This document shows positions 44,090 through 57,181 of a stretch of 64,000 nt of DNA, piece by piece. The DNA lies in the NCBI GenBank assembly GCA_023159155.1, contig JAJNNX010000056.1:186001-250000 (forward strand), read 5' to 3'. The translations under genes were made by a program, and so were the position numbers. The notes under the pieces are model-generated. The model saw only the letters and a list, made by a program, of their open reading frames with translations, made no database searches and was not told the origin of the DNA. Source of the stretch: Ustulina deusta (taxonomy: Eukaryota > Ascomycota > Sordariomycetes > Xylariales > Xylariaceae). How positions within the stretch are numbered: the first letter of the stretch is position 1; every line of letters begins with the position of its first letter.

Positions 44090-45391
44090 ATGACGGACGG
44101 CAATTCTACCTACCCTACGGCCGACCCCGGCTACACCTCTACCGATACGGCCGACACTGAGGTTTCTTTTACCGACGATACGGCTGACACTGGGGTCGCT
44201 TCTACCGACGATACGGCCGACACCGAGGTTGCTTTTACCGATGATGCGGCCGACACCCAGGTTTCTTTTACCGACGATGCGGCCGACACCGAGATTGCTT
44301 TTACCGACGATGCGGCCGACACCGATGTCGATTTTACCAATGGTGCGGTCGACGCCGACTTTGACCCAAATCTTCTCCCGGCAGATCCAAATACCACCGA
44401 CCTTGAGGACTTGATAGAAATTTGGCCGGGGCCAAGACCCTCTTTCCTTTTCCCCTCCCGTACGGATTTATCTCGCACTACCCTTTTGACCTGCCCAAAG
44501 TCGGATTACTTACACTCGTCTAGCACCTCTCGAAGCCATCGAAACAATGCATGTACATCCAGATGAAAGCATCCATGTTTTTCTATCCGGGCTGCCATTG
44601 GATTGCGGATACGAACAGCTATTTGGCGCACTGCGAGATACCGGCAAAATCTACAAGTGCCTCATCTATCCAACTAATCCTCAATCCCGGTTCGGTGAGG
44701 CAAGCGTCTGGTTTTAGGAGAGATCGGGTGCAGATTGTTTGTTCAGCAGGATCCGTGCAGGGTTGATTGACTTTGGATCCCCATGTCTAGTGGTCGCCAG
44801 CCACGGCTTTCCATTGGCAAGGGGCATGCCTCCGAGTGATCATTCCCGTGTCTTCATGATAACAGGCCCTATCGAGATTATCGATGAAGGAATTGTCAAT
44901 AGCATATTGAATCTGGAGACCAGGTACGAATCCCCGAGTCCTCTATCCCCATTTCGGAAAACTTCTCACTCACACTCGTTCCTACATACACCCAAAATCT
45001 TCCAGGATGGGCCACCCATTTACCACCAGCAAAAGTTTCTAACATCCGAATTCTGGCAGATCAAGAATCTCGAGTGTGAGAATTCTTGGGCAGAACTATG
45101 GCATAGGATCCATGGTATACAGCTTCACCAATGTCAGCAGCGCAAAACAGGCTTGGGTCAGTATACTCGACAGGCTAGAAAGAGCATATGCGATCAAGCG
45201 AGAAATGCGTGCGGACCTAATATGGGGTAATGTCCATCTGACGCCTCTGATTGATCCATGCCAACCACTACTTCGATACGATCAAAGAGAACGACGAAAG
45301 ACCATCTGATGAGGACAAGGAGACTTCGGCAGAACGACGATGGGGCCCTTCTTGCACACCCACACTTTTATTTTCCAGCGGTCTCTTTTAG
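44090..45391 (+). pseudogene. Acidic-repeat / RRM-like protein gene, probably disrupted
   Basis: Unrecognised gene of unknown role. Exon 1 (44090-44459) encodes an acidic N terminus with six 11-residue repeats of the type FTDDAADTEVA. A 64-nt intron (44460-44523) leads into an RRM-like fold: SIHVFLSGLPLD as strand 1 and SRFGEASVWF as the RNP1-like strand. Immediately after, an in-frame TAG (44715-44717) interrupts a frame that continues well (CLFSRIRAGLIDFG, then HSRVFMITGPIEIIDEG). Only a 39-nt intron could remove it. Near 45080 the coding signal switches frame to a segment containing SFTNVSSAKQAWVSILDRLE without a convincing splice. A final intron (about 45230-45290) gives a charged C terminus ending at 45391. 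It is either a recently broken gene or one with unusually small introns. Confidence 0.5.
44167..44364 (+). repeat. 33-nt coding tandem repeat
   Basis: Six consecutive 33-nt units (starts 44167, 44200, 44233, 44266, 44299, 44332) coding for variants of Phe-Thr-Asp-Asp-Ala-Ala-Asp-Thr-Glu-Val-Ala; a 30-nt partial unit precedes them. The last unit is degenerate. Confidence 0.9.
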
Positions 45392-46639
45392 ACAGATAAG
45401 CTATTTTGCATCTCGCAAACTGCGAGCTAGCGATGATAGTATACTTCTATTATACGCAGGTTATGATTAGCGTTTTGAGTACATCCTGTATAGCAATTAC
45501 CATGACCAAACATTGGAATCTCTCTCTTTAGTCATAGAGGAAAGGCAGTAAGCGCCGATGCAACTCCGTTATAGCTAGGTATTTATAAGTAGAGGAGGTT
45601 CCCATTTAAGTCATGCTTTTGCAATAGAAGCTGTAACCCTTAAGGCCCTGTGCCAGAGGGCTATTCCAGAATGGCCCAGCCAAAACACATCGGTTCTCAC
45701 CCTTTTGAATTATACGTTAATATTATTTTATAAACAGTGCTACAGGGGAAAGTAACGTAATAAATGTTAGCATGCACAACGAAGAAAGGTTTCGTTCAGA
45801 TTCCATTATCGAGTGGAGGAGGGGAGAAAAAAAAGGAAAAATAAAAGGGGACACGGCCGGTATCAAGAACGGTGAACTGTAGGTATAGGTTGCCATTTCT
45901 CTTACGCGAGGGGCTATAGACTCACTTCGTTGCTCCTCTTGGCTATAATATTGAAATGTTGCCCCTTTGCTCTGCACTGTGACAGTTGTGACTACTCACA
46001 CTATGACTGGTTTAACGTAGGAGTACCAAATATTAGCTAGCCTACGCCTTTGCTATAATTTTAGAGTATGGTACATGTATAACCGAGCGGCAGAGGTTTA
46101 AACAAGGCTATCAAGCTAGGACTTGGATTCCAGCTTGTTGTAAAGAGAATCCCCTTAGGTAACTAGGTGATATTGAATTAGCAATGCTTGTTTCTTAACA
46201 CCAATGATAGAGAAGTAAGCCTTGAGGTTTTCAGTGTGTACTTCAAAAATATTGCATTTATATTTCTAGCCGATATCCCTTCATGCCTTTAGAACAAGAT
46301 GGTTACGTGACTTGGATATGGATTTCATCTATATGCCTACTACCTGCTACTTAGGAACAACAGGTAAAACTTATTAGCAGGCACTCCAAGTAATACATTA
46401 CCGTACTGGCTAAACAAGTACGTATCTGTGGTATGATAGATTCCTATTATATATATATTGTTACTCTGCACAAGTGCTCAAATATGTCGAAGCAGATATG
46501 GGCTAGCACGCCTTATATTCAATGGTACCTATTTATATCAATGGATCAATCACACATGCCCATGGCCACGTGGCTGTTTGTACCGCTGTCTGTACAACTA
46601 TTTTCTAGGTTCTTCGTCATGGTGCTGCGATATGCAGAT

Positions 46640-47240
46640 GATGGTTGAAGTTTAGCTCTTTCAGGTTTCTTCTTTGCAGCTGCTGGTCTCAGAACGTCAT
46701 GTATGCCCCTAATGCTGACCCGCTTGTTGGGTCGGTGCGGGGGATCGTTGGGGTCTCCGTTTCTATTTGCGTCTCGAGGTCTTTCGGCAGTATTAATTTG
46801 AAGACGAATCTGATGCCGGCGAATTATTGACGTAGGGGGACGTCGCGAGCGGTGGCGACTGTTTGACCCTTGATGGCACTGGTGACCCCTGTCTCTGCGA
46901 TGTCGTCGTCTAGTCCGGCGGTATGATTTTAAGCTTCGCTACTCACTTTTGGTGTTACCTTTTGTCGTAGATTACAACGGTATATCGGTGGTCTGCGTGA
47001 TAGTGGCGTTTACGCCAAAAGACCAACACCTGTCCGGGTTTACTAGGCAAGATAATATTGAGACTCGGGATCGCGTTTCCAAGGGCGACAGGCTCGGGTC
47101 GTCGACGTGAGTTTACTATTGGCGTCCGATGCGTCGACGAGCTTCGACTCCCGCGCTGCAGCCCGACCAGGTCGTTGCGGCTAGAGCTTCTGGCTCGCTC
47201 TTGTGCCCCGGCATATGGCAAATTGGGCGAGAAATGCCAG
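46640..47240 (-). pseudogene. Unresolved coding-like segment, possibly decayed gene
   Basis: The minus strand from 47221 to 46955 is open (88 aa, GC-rich, containing SLNIILPSKPGQVLVFWRK). Below it a second frame, beginning near 46925, has strong C-ending codon bias (ETGVTSAIKGQTVATARDV, then FAGIRFVFKLILPKDLETQI) and ends at a stop near 46700. One TAA interrupts it between those two pieces. Several donors near 47030 and 46966 could join the segments but none gives an unbroken frame. I recognise no domain. Confidence 0.3.
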
Positions 47241-47468
47241 TGATACTAGCTTTATATATTGGTAATGGTGTCATCACGATGAGGTGAGGGTCGTGATTGG
47301 TGGTTGTTCACCCGTGTGATAGAACGGCCCTTGAATTTGCCGCAGCATCGACATAGGTCTTGCTCAGCGTAACTGAAACCCAGATCCAGGAAAATACGGT
47401 GGGTCGATATTGGGAGCGTTGTAGCAATGTCTTGGGATGGACTTAGGGCTGCGTATCTTGTCCTAGAT

Positions 47469-47807
47469 TTAAAACGCCGGAGACCGTATCACGCTCCGGA
47501 GAGACACAGTGGAGGCACTGGCGGATGCCGGCACGAAAAGGATCTTAATGCCTCGGGGAAAGAGTAAGCGAGAGAGAAGGGTCGGGCTCGATGAGGAGAC
47601 CCGCGAAAGGCATACTTCGATTTGGCGGTAAAGAAACCCAACGCAAGACGCAAACCTCTTTATACAGTAAGGAGAATGAATAACCCTGCCTTTTTCGACA
47701 TCACGGCCCAGACGTGCAACTGATTCTCTGTTGTCTTCCATGACGACCTTGGTCACGTATGCGGGCAACATAAAAAAGTGTGGTACTAGTACTGCCCCGA
47801 TAGGCAA
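47469..47807 (-). other. Minus-strand ORF of uncertain status, 112 aa
   Basis: Opens MPIGAVLVPHFFMLPAYVTK and continues with a charged segment, then a Ser/Arg-rich end. It has no recognised domain. It could be an exon of the same decayed gene as the segment just below it, or chance. Confidence 0.2.
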
Positions 47808-48967
47808 CGCTCTGGGCAGTGTGGAAGATTCGACAAACTGTCTCGACTAGACTCGGGAGAGAGCTTGTTTACATGGGCGATTACGTGTTCCTTTAATGAT
47901 TCAGCTGTCAGCTCTCATGGAGCGACATTATCATGTATCCAGGGATATAAATCTGTATGGAACATGACACTCTTGCCGGGTTTACGCTGGTCTTCTCACC
48001 GCTGTTCGATATTGAACTCGTATACTAGCGTACGCCAGCCATTGGTGACCGGTCCGTTGCAGTATACCTACAGGGCATGGGATGGACAGTTGTTATCACA
48101 TCTGGACACAGGGGGTTTGATATTTGTATTGCTCGCAGTCCATAGCCATCGCTACAGCCCCGTCTTGAAAATATTCTCGGATGTCGGCACCCCAAGCCTA
48201 GCGGACGAATAGAGCATGCTTACTGTAACGGCAGTCATCCAGGTGGCATTGCATCGATGCACTAAGTACCGCACCCGATGCGACGTTATGGCTTATTGAG
48301 CCGCTCAAGCTTCAGGCTTGAAAGTGTACCTAAGATAATTTCCAGACAGCTGCATGTAGTCCAGAGCCGCGTGTGTATAACATCACGGAGCTGAAATACA
48401 GGTGGCCATTCCATTTGAGAGAGATGTGTAATTTTATTCATTTAGATAAGTGAACTGAGTGGTCCGAGCGTGCTGATTTGGCTCATGAAGCAAGTATTGT
48501 GTGAGTATCCTATCGAAATGGTACCAGCGGCTGCTAGCATACATAGGCTGGGGTTGGCTTGACCCCGTACATAGGCATTGCAGCGTCGCTCACATCTCGT
48601 GTTCATCGGTGTGTGATCAAGTCGTATTCCGTGATTTTGACAACAGGTTGACAAGGAATTGCTATTTTCCGCCGAGTTCCGAAGGGATCAGTACAAACAC
48701 TGGCCAAACGTTTGCGTTGGCCATCGCCCGGTAAGCGAAGTGTCGTCGTGTAGTAGCCATCGCTGTGGAAAGGTAGTCTGTAGGCTTCTATCGTAACGAT
48801 GATGAATGGCGCGTAAAGACAAGCAGGAGATATATTCGTAATCCAAGGCCGACCCATTTCCAAATGCAATCAACCCCCATCGTGCGCGGTATCAATGCTG
48901 CCCCCCCGCCCCCGCCCCCCTCCTGAGAACGCCAGCCGTATATGCATGATTCGAACAAAGTTGAATT

Positions 48968-50245
48968 CTAGGAGACCATGCCATCATCGCCAATGCCCTT
49001 GTCCTTCCGCTCATCTTGTAGCATCCGGATCAGTTTGTTGATAGTCCCTCCGTCGCGGAGCTTCTCGACCTCCTGCACCGCGGCGTCTTCATCCATGCCC
49101 TCACTTATGAACTCCCGGATTTTGTCCCAAATGACTTTTCGTCTCGAATACCAGGTTCGACCACGAGGCTCTGGCCGCCATCTCGATCCCCACAAGGAGT
49201 CTAGTTTCTCGATGGCGGGCTGGCCACCCATGCCTTCGCGATACTCTTTCCATACCTCCTCCACCGTGGCCACGGTTCGGTAATCATATTGCGGGGGGCC
49301 GGCCGGAGTCGGTGTTGATGTCGACACGGAAGATCTGGGAGCAATGTGATGGCTGGGAGAGGGGGGTGGCACACGAGGCGTGGCGCGCGTGGGCGTTTGC
49401 GTGGGCGGTCGCGGTGGCGGAGGGACAGCGGTCTGCTGTGGAGGTGCGGGAGGCGGCGGGATGATGGATCGCACGGGCTGGTCTCTTGCACTCAGGGCCT
49501 ACAGGAGCAGCAAAACGAACAAACAGTCAGCAACGGCATCAGGATCTGGAAAGCCATCTAACATGGTGATCAAACGAACCGACGCAGCAGCCTGGTGGGA
49601 AGCGACGAGGCCGCTCCTCAGCTCGGTCAATTGCTGGTTGATACTCTCAAACTGGGCGTTGATTTGCGCGAGGAAATGCTGATGCTGGGTCTGGAGCTGG
49701 ATGATGGTGGCGATCAATTGCTCGGGGGTTCGGTCATGCAGCTGGTCCTCGGTGATGAGGGCGGGTGCGGGTGCGGGCATGGTGGCCGTGGCCGTGGCCG
49801 GCGATGGCTGGAAAAGCAGTTGGGGGTGGGAAAGCAATGCGGGCGACTCGAAGCGACTCGGATCACGGCTGGCGCTGGCGCTGGCACTGGCACTGGCACT
49901 GGCACGGGGGGCGCTTGTTGGATTGGGGATGGATCGCACGCTGTAGCCACCAGAACCAGTAGCTTGCCTCTTGGACGGCGTGGCGCTGGTGCCGGCAATG
50001 CGCTGCAGATCGGATGCAGCCGGTCGCTTGAGCGCGATCGCCCCTGTAGCGGCTGCAGGGCCAGGCGTTGGCGTAGCGGTGCTAGTGGGAATGGTGGTGG
50101 TGGTGGTGGTGGGAGCGGTAGTAGTGGTCGCAAGGGGAATTGGAGTGGGAGCCGTGGTCGAGGTCGCAACGGTCGATGGGGGTGCAATACTACTGCTGCT
50201 GCTACTGCTGGTAACCTGGCTAGCCGATGATAGCTGAGGGGGCAT
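48968..50245 (-). CDS. GCR1_C-domain transcription factor
   Basis: Probable nuclear DNA-binding regulator. Exons 50245-49580 and 49498-48968 (intron 81 nt, weak donor GTTCGT, acceptor CTGTAG) give 398 aa. ATG 50245 is the first Met; the open frame above it lacks an ATG. Residues 1-150 are low complexity: Ser runs, Thr runs, then an (Ala-Ser)n tract. A short basic patch (PSKRQATG) and a Gln-rich helical segment (about 185-215) follow, the latter likely a coiled coil. After a Pro-rich linker comes a GCR1_C-type DNA-binding domain near residues 300-365: VEEVWKEYREGMGG, then IEKLDSLWGSRWR and WYSRRKVIWDKIREFI. In yeast Gcr1 this fold recognises CTTCC sites in glycolytic promoters, but in filamentous fungi the domain occurs in many unrelated regulators, so no target can be inferred. 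Confidence 0.85.
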
Positions 50246-52626
50246 TGCTTGCCTGCTCGAGTTGTCGTGGCTGCTCGCGATCGCCGAGGGTGGCCGACTG
50301 CGGGCCAGCCAACTTCCCTTGTAAGCCACCAGCGCAATCCAGCAGCAGTCTCAGCAATCAGCAGCAGCAGTCGAACTGTCCGAGATAGAGCACGGCGAGA
50401 GAAAAACCCACCACCCGCTTTCTGGTCTGGGCTGTGTTTGGCGTTTGCGAAACCCTGGGCCGGAGCGAGAGTGTGGGGATGGGTAGCAGTCGAAGAGTGT
50501 GACCGTGACCAGATCGGTAGGGGTAACGGACGGATGTATTGTGTATGTACCAGTACAGAGGATGTAGGTACAGATAGTCGACAGACCGGACGGCGGGAAT
50601 GGAGTCAACAGGAGATTCGGTTGTAGTAATCAAGTGAGCTGTCAGACGAAGCCAGCCCGAGAAATGAGTGGTAATGCGAGCAGATTCGTCTCTCCCCCAC
50701 GGAGCCGAAACCCGTTGGCACGCTCGACACGCCGTGGGTGGGGAGTAGGCAGTCCCGACAGACAGATGAGGCTCACGTCGAATCTACCACCGAGTCAGCT
50801 GGCCTCGCATGTTGTCGAGCGGACTATGGGTACTGTGGTGGCCTGTACGGACGGGGCAGGGTACAGGTATATAGGGGCTTAGGGTGGACGAGGTGATATC
50901 AATGTAATATCAGAATAGGACATGGAGAGTTTAGGTTTAGATAGGGTAGGTAGGATACTATAAGTAGGTAGGTAGACGGCGGAAACAGGAGGTTACGCAT
51001 GTCATGCAGGCTGAGTATAGTCGCAGTACAGTATAGCAGGACGTGGGATGAGAGCACTGTATAATCCCAGGTGGGCCTATGGCAAGGTTGGGACGGGACG
51101 GGACGAGATGATGGGGATGAGACAACACGACACAGCAGGGAGTGGAGGCAGTAATACCAACTACCCGATAGTGCGGCGTCGTGTCGAAAGAGAGGAGGAA
51201 GAATAAGAAGAATAAGAATAAGAGTAGAAATAAAAACGACGAGGATGATAACAAAGATAATAAAGATGACACCAACGATAGATGAGTGAATAGAGGGCCC
51301 GAGGGAACCGCTCACGAGGAAAAGGCGTGAAATGTCTCGAGAGAAGACTGACTACACAGTTGGCGGGTCTTTGTTGTGTCGTGAAGAGGATAATGAGTGT
51401 ACGAAGGGACGGGAGGCGAGGTGAGGAGAGAGGAGACAGCGTGGGAGGGAGTGGTCAGTGTTCAACTTACTAACCTAGATACCGAGAGAAGAAGAAGTAA
51501 GTAACAAGCAACGCTGACAACACTGACAACACCGACAACACTGCATCACTAACAAACACCTCGACTCAGCAGCTCGCTGCCACACGATGGAGAATGCCCT
51601 GGATGCCGCGTGCTGAATGCCGAAAACACTATGGGGAGGTGAAGTGCATGCCGACAGTCGACATCAAAACCCAGACAGGTATTCGTTCACGCAGATAGAT
51701 AGCTGATGTGTGCTTATGCTGTAGGTAAACAGAAAGAGGTGCCAACCCCTGGGTAGGGTTGTAGGTATATCAGGTCTCGAGGTCGGTCTGCTGTGCAGGT
51801 AGACCGTGTGTTGTAGGTTGTAGATAGACGTAGATGGTAACTGGGACGGTCGACTAGCAACAGTGAACTACCGTACATAATATGGCTGGGGAGATGTGTT
51901 GGTGACATGACACCAAGCATGCTAGATACAATACGCGTGTTGGTGGCGGGCTGGACGTGTATTGTATCAGCATTGCAACATCGTTACTAATAACCCAACC
52001 TACGCAAATCGATACACACACACAGAGAAGGAGAGAGAGCCTGGACATTAGACGGACATTAACTGGCTGAAAAAGCGCAAGTTCGGGGTCATTGTTCGTA
52101 GTCTGTCTCACACATACAATGCAGAAAAATCCGGTTGGGGCTGTTGGCTTGGGGGGCTTTGGTTCGAGCCTGGAGCGAAATGCCAGGGCTTTTGCATCCA
52201 TTGCTCAGGTTAAAACTTCAAACTTCAGGTTTCTTCCTCTACTTGAGACTTGGATGGGTACGGTAGTGGTACGGTAGTGTACACATACCCCCCTCCCCCA
52301 AAACCCCACAATCGGTGTTTTCTAGCCAAGACTGACTACCCCAAGCGTCACGTGAAGGCCCACCTTATAAGCTACTACCGTAAGACCTGCTCAGGTATTT
52401 GTAGGTATTTGCATTAGCCTGCCTAGTTGGATCCGCCTCGACGTCACAGCCCCGAATGGAGTATGTACCTGAGTACCCAAGGTACAACCTACATATATAG
52501 GCACATACCTGTATTAAGGGTATCAGGTAAAGGTTGTAAAATACATATATACCTATCTACACAAGCATTTATACTACCTAGGTATCTACTACCTAGGCAG
52601 GTAGGAAGGCCTATATATCATTATAC

Positions 52627-52647
52627 ACTACTACTACTACTACTACT
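52627..52647. repeat. (ACT)7 microsatellite
   Basis: Seven perfect ACT units followed by ACC. Confidence 0.9.
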
Positions 52648-54066
52648 ACCTGATTGCGGACAGCAATATATTATCATTATTAGTATTTATCCTACATGGC
52701 TCAATGGTTGATGATAAGTTGTTAGGGCAACAACACCATCTCGCGATGGATGGATGATATTGATCAAAGTTCAAAATGCAAGATTGACTGCACGCACAGC
52801 TAGCTGTCAGTGCACACGCGCCTTGCATGCGCCAAACAATCCCCCTTCAGACAGACACATCATCATATGTACGTCTGTGGTTATTCCTTGCAACGCAACG
52901 CAACATGAAGGATTGGTTGAAAACAAATCAGATTCTATCTGCAGTGCGAGGTTGATGTATGTATACTTCCTCCTGCCCCGCGCAATAGGGTAGAGGATTA
53001 AGTACAGCTACATATACCTGTCAGAGTCGAGCAATTCCACAACTGCAGCTTATTGGGATGGAGTAGGTATATACCTACCGTCTACCTACCTGCCTACCTG
53101 CGTCGGTATAGTGTCAACTGCAGTGAGCTGCGAGCTTTATTTCAAATCTTGTAATCCGTGCCACAGACACGAAACACTGTCTCCAGAGCCAAGTCCGCAC
53201 TTGTCCGCAGAGGATGCCTACCTACACTCCTGTTCCTTGTCTTTATGTACTACCTATGTGTGATTTGTGGTATAGATCGGATACTCACCCACAATATATA
53301 TGATATCCAGCACAGATCTCGAAATGTCTAGACCAATATTCAGAGGTAGAAATAATAAATAGTGTTGTAAATTAGTGGCCACCTGGCTTACTGTATTATA
53401 TTACAGGTAGGTACTGATGTAGGGTGAGCCAGTTAGTTGCATTCAAATTATCTTGATTAAGTTGGATACTGTCCTATAATCAATCCACTGGGTAGGTACA
53501 TGTATAGCTCCTTGTTTCTCCAACAGTACCTGTAACATGGAGGACCAGGCAATTGCTTCTTACAGCACCCACCAGGTACTAGTATGTACCCCAGTAAGTA
53601 GTCTACCTACCTATATAGTATAATGCGCAGATTAGGTCTCAGTAAATATAGCAGTTCCCGATCTCTCGGATACCTTGTAGCCGCGCGCCACACAACCCTT
53701 ACTAAAACAACACAACCAACTCACTAGGAGGATACTTAGGTACAGACTAAAAGGACTACCTGCCTACCCCAAGTCAATACCTTAGGTAGAACTAGAACAA
53801 AGGGCATAGGTACTGAATTGGGTATACGTGTACCCATTGTCAATGAGTAGGTAGTGTATAGCTGTAAATGCACGCTCATTTATGCTCTTGTCTAGGTATA
53901 CCCTCCTTGATGAGTATATTGCTTCTCTCTATCTCTATCGCAAGCCTTGCCCGCCTTGGTTACTGGCACTCTAAACTCGAAGGATTGGTCTCAATCTGTT
54001 TCTATGCAACCACAACACGTTCAGTGCATCTTGTTGCCAAATGAAATAGCATTAAGTACACAAACA

Positions 54067-54089
54067 AACACACACACACACACACACAG
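54067..54089. repeat. (CA)n microsatellite
   Basis: About eleven CA units preceded by two CAAA units. Confidence 0.9.
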
Positions 54090-56773
54090 AGGGGAGGGTC
54101 ACATCATGTCAGCATTTACACTATCTGCTGTCATGTAGTATAGGTACAATATGTAACTTGTGAAAACCCAATATCTGCACCATGTAGAGTATGCCCAGCC
54201 ATGCTACCCAAACTCACGTCACAATCTCCCGATTTGCCAATAGGATGGAACCCGCCAAGATTTATACTCGATGCATCTCACATAATTTGGCACCCGATTC
54301 GATCTTAGGTACGCATTTGTTTACTTGGACTCTTTTAGGCAAGATAACATTTAATGACATTGAAGCCCAGGCGCCCTCCTTTCGCAGCTAATAACCCGGT
54401 CAAAAAGCCCGGCCGTGGGGGCCAGCTACAGACAGACTTGGTTGCTGCGTCACTCGCTATCTACCTGTGCTACAATATTGCTCACTTTGTTAGGTAGGTA
54501 GGCAGTCACTCTATAATCTGTACATCCTTCACAGTCCACACTGATGACTCTTGGCAGGGCACTTGTGGATCGTCAAGTCCACTACCTAGTATATCACCCA
54601 CTCCCCCGAGCGCCAAACTCGGTACCGGACCACACGACAGGCTTTCCTTTGATCCAATCGGGCCACTGCCAGCCCCAGATCCCCATCAACGATACCTATC
54701 CTGGGCGGCAGTGCCGGTTTGATGCTAGGCTATCTAGTATACTTATAGCAGGTGTACTCTTCGCTCTGCGTCGATGTCTCGATGTCCGAAGTGTATCACC
54801 CGGGGCTTCCTCGCACCTATAGCGACGCGTTTTTCAACAGGTCCAAGCTGAAACAGGGGAAACACCCCAACTAGGTAGGTATTCTTTCGACAGGAACTCA
54901 CTTGCCATGAATTTGGACCCAGGATATAACTTCTTTGCAACTCGACTCTTCGTGTCCTATAATGTAAGAGGTACCTACCCGCGGCGCCTGTCGACTTCAC
55001 AGAACAGCCCAAGTGATTAGCATGACCTAACTATCTCATGCTAACGGCAAGGGTAGACCCGGTAAGGGTCGTGGGTTAATTAGCTAGTGGGCCGTGACTC
55101 GTGCACTTTCACTTCATGAATCGGCTCTACCTATTACGCTAGGTATTGCCTAAGCAGAGAGAGAGAGAGGTACTGTAAGCCGACGTTGTTCACGGGCTCG
55201 TCCTATCAACGGCTACACACGTCACCTACCGTCAAAGGAACATTCTGGCATACATAGGCTACCTGGTAGGTATGGGCAAATCAAATAAGACGGGGCTGTC
55301 CTTCAGTGAGTGATCTCATACCTACCGACTGATCTCCAATGTATTAACACTGCCAATCGTTATGCGTATTTGATACTACCTAGTGTACCCGAGGATGATG
55401 AACATTCAAAGTGGGACACTCGGGGTTTTTCCGCAGTACGCTATAACGTATCCGTAACAATCCCTATGTCCGGAATAGGTATTTATTGCGGCAGGCTATG
55501 AGTCTTTTGCCTTCTACCTGCTTCTCCCGAGTGTCCATTTGTTCAGCATAATAAAACCAGTAGTAAGCCATGTTCAGGATGTTGGAAGATAATAGGTATG
55601 ATGCAACTGATGACCTACCTAACCTGCAGTAGGAGGTCATAAGGCTGTTGTCTTAGGTAGGAGGTTAGGTAAGTAGTGCCTACGCACTGACCAGGATGAT
55701 GGCACTCCACAATTTATATCTCCGATCAAACTCCGACGAAATGAGAGCAAACTTATTGGTCAGCAGACCCAATAGGGTGGTGTTCTTCGCCGTTAACCGG
55801 AGCTGAAGCTACCGATGCCTGCTCTCCCCAGGCAGGTAGGGAGCTAACAACGGCTCCTCTATTGTGTACCAACTCACTTTTTACCCATCTCAATTCAAGC
55901 TGTCAAGGACGGAACTCAATTCATTTTGTTAATGTCCAGTTCACCTCACCATCACCTCGCCTAGATTAGGCATACTCATTTTCCCCTACATTTTGGGCTC
56001 ATACGGCCCAAAAACAACTGTTACCCCAGACTAATTGATACTCGGCGAATTGCCTTACATGGCAGCAGCATCACCAGCAGCAGCGAACCCAGCGCTAATG
56101 CTGTGTCGGGCGAACAGGATAGCAGGACTCGGGGTATTAGCGTCAACAAGAAATATCCCAAAAGTGCCCATAATTCAGCGTTTGTTGCTACATCATGGAT
56201 CAGGTAAAGAAATACGTTTTTAAGTCTTGTCTCGGTAATAATGGGTTTGTTTTCACATTGTTTTTTTTTTTCTAAATTTTTTCTTTCTTTCTTGTGTGCC
56301 CGCTCTCTCAACCAGTCAGTCGCCAGCACCCCATGCAGCCTGACTCGGTAGATATGTTACCTACATACTGTATTATCCAATCCTATTCCCACTCTTCCCA
56401 CTCTCTCCCGCCATGGGCATACCTAGTCTGTGTCGGAGGTGCCCGATTAACAGGTACCCCCTCCACTACCCTTCCATCTTTCCCCTCTCGGTGTGGACTA
56501 GACCTGGTCTCCGCGCTCGACATTGGTCCAGATGGCTACTTATCCCTATACTGTCGCACACTCGATGGCTCAGATCTCATACATCCCTGCTTCTCGTTAC
56601 AGTTACCTGCATCTACATATAGCGTAAATGCATGACTGTATGACCTACGTTTTCGTCGCGTCATGCCACCAGTTGGTATACAACACACGATTGCCCTTTT
56701 GATGAGGCATTACTTGGGCACTATACCAAGAGAAAAGCGGCCAAAACGAAAGGCAAAGAAAGAGAAGAAGGCA

Positions 56774-56796
56774 CCCCCCCCTCTCTCTCTCTCTCT
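56774..56796. repeat. C-tract plus (CT)8 microsatellite
   Basis: C8 followed by eight CT units, in the upstream region of the aminotransferase gene. Confidence 0.9.
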
Positions 56797-57181
56797 ATCT
56801 CACCTGAAGAGAGCCGCACGATGCATATAGTCGTAACTCCCGTTCCCTATACTGCTGCATAGACGCTTGCCCCTCACTTCACCGAGATTCCTGCATTGCC
56901 GTGTCTTGTCCCAGAGAGAACGGACCTCCGTTTCGGAAATTGCTGCTACTTCGTTCACCACCTTTCCCCCTTCCTGTGGAGACCCGTGTTGTTTGTTGAG
57001 CCTATACCACCGCGCCACTGGAGAATTTTCCTTTATTGACTTCCCCTCTGCTTCCAATATAGTCATCCATAATACCCCGCCATCACCGGCACCGCCAACT
57101 CCCTCACGGTCCTTGATTACCCCGCTCTCGCGATCACGACAGGCTTACATTGTAAATCGTCAACTTCATACCGTCAGAAAG

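Larger units (their letters stand above)
45392..48967. other. Intergenic interval with coding-like debris, 3.6 kb
   Basis: Mostly AT-rich. Minus-strand DNA between about 46650 and 47240 and at 47469-47807 has coding-like composition and is listed separately. A C-rich run lies near 48900-48920. No other feature seen. Confidence 0.45.
50246..57181. other. Long intergenic region, 6.9 kb
   Basis: No gene recognised. It is rich in TACCTA/TAGGTA palindromes (for example 52576-52606, 53064-53100, 55640-55676) and simple repeats: (ACT)7 at 52627, (CA)n at 54067, (CT)n at 56781. Short ORFs present have no domains and poor codon bias. The last 500 nt are CT-rich and form the leader of the aminotransferase gene. 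Confidence 0.5.

Noticed and set aside
49595..50230. 211-aa plus-strand ORF rich in Gly/Arg
   Set aside because: Antisense shadow of the Ser/Thr/Ala-repeat region of the GCR1_C gene.
56867..57181. N-terminal extension of alanine aminotransferase
   Set aside because: The frame is open but has no ATG; sequence is Pro/Ser rich leader-like. ATG 57182 matches the usual cytosolic start.
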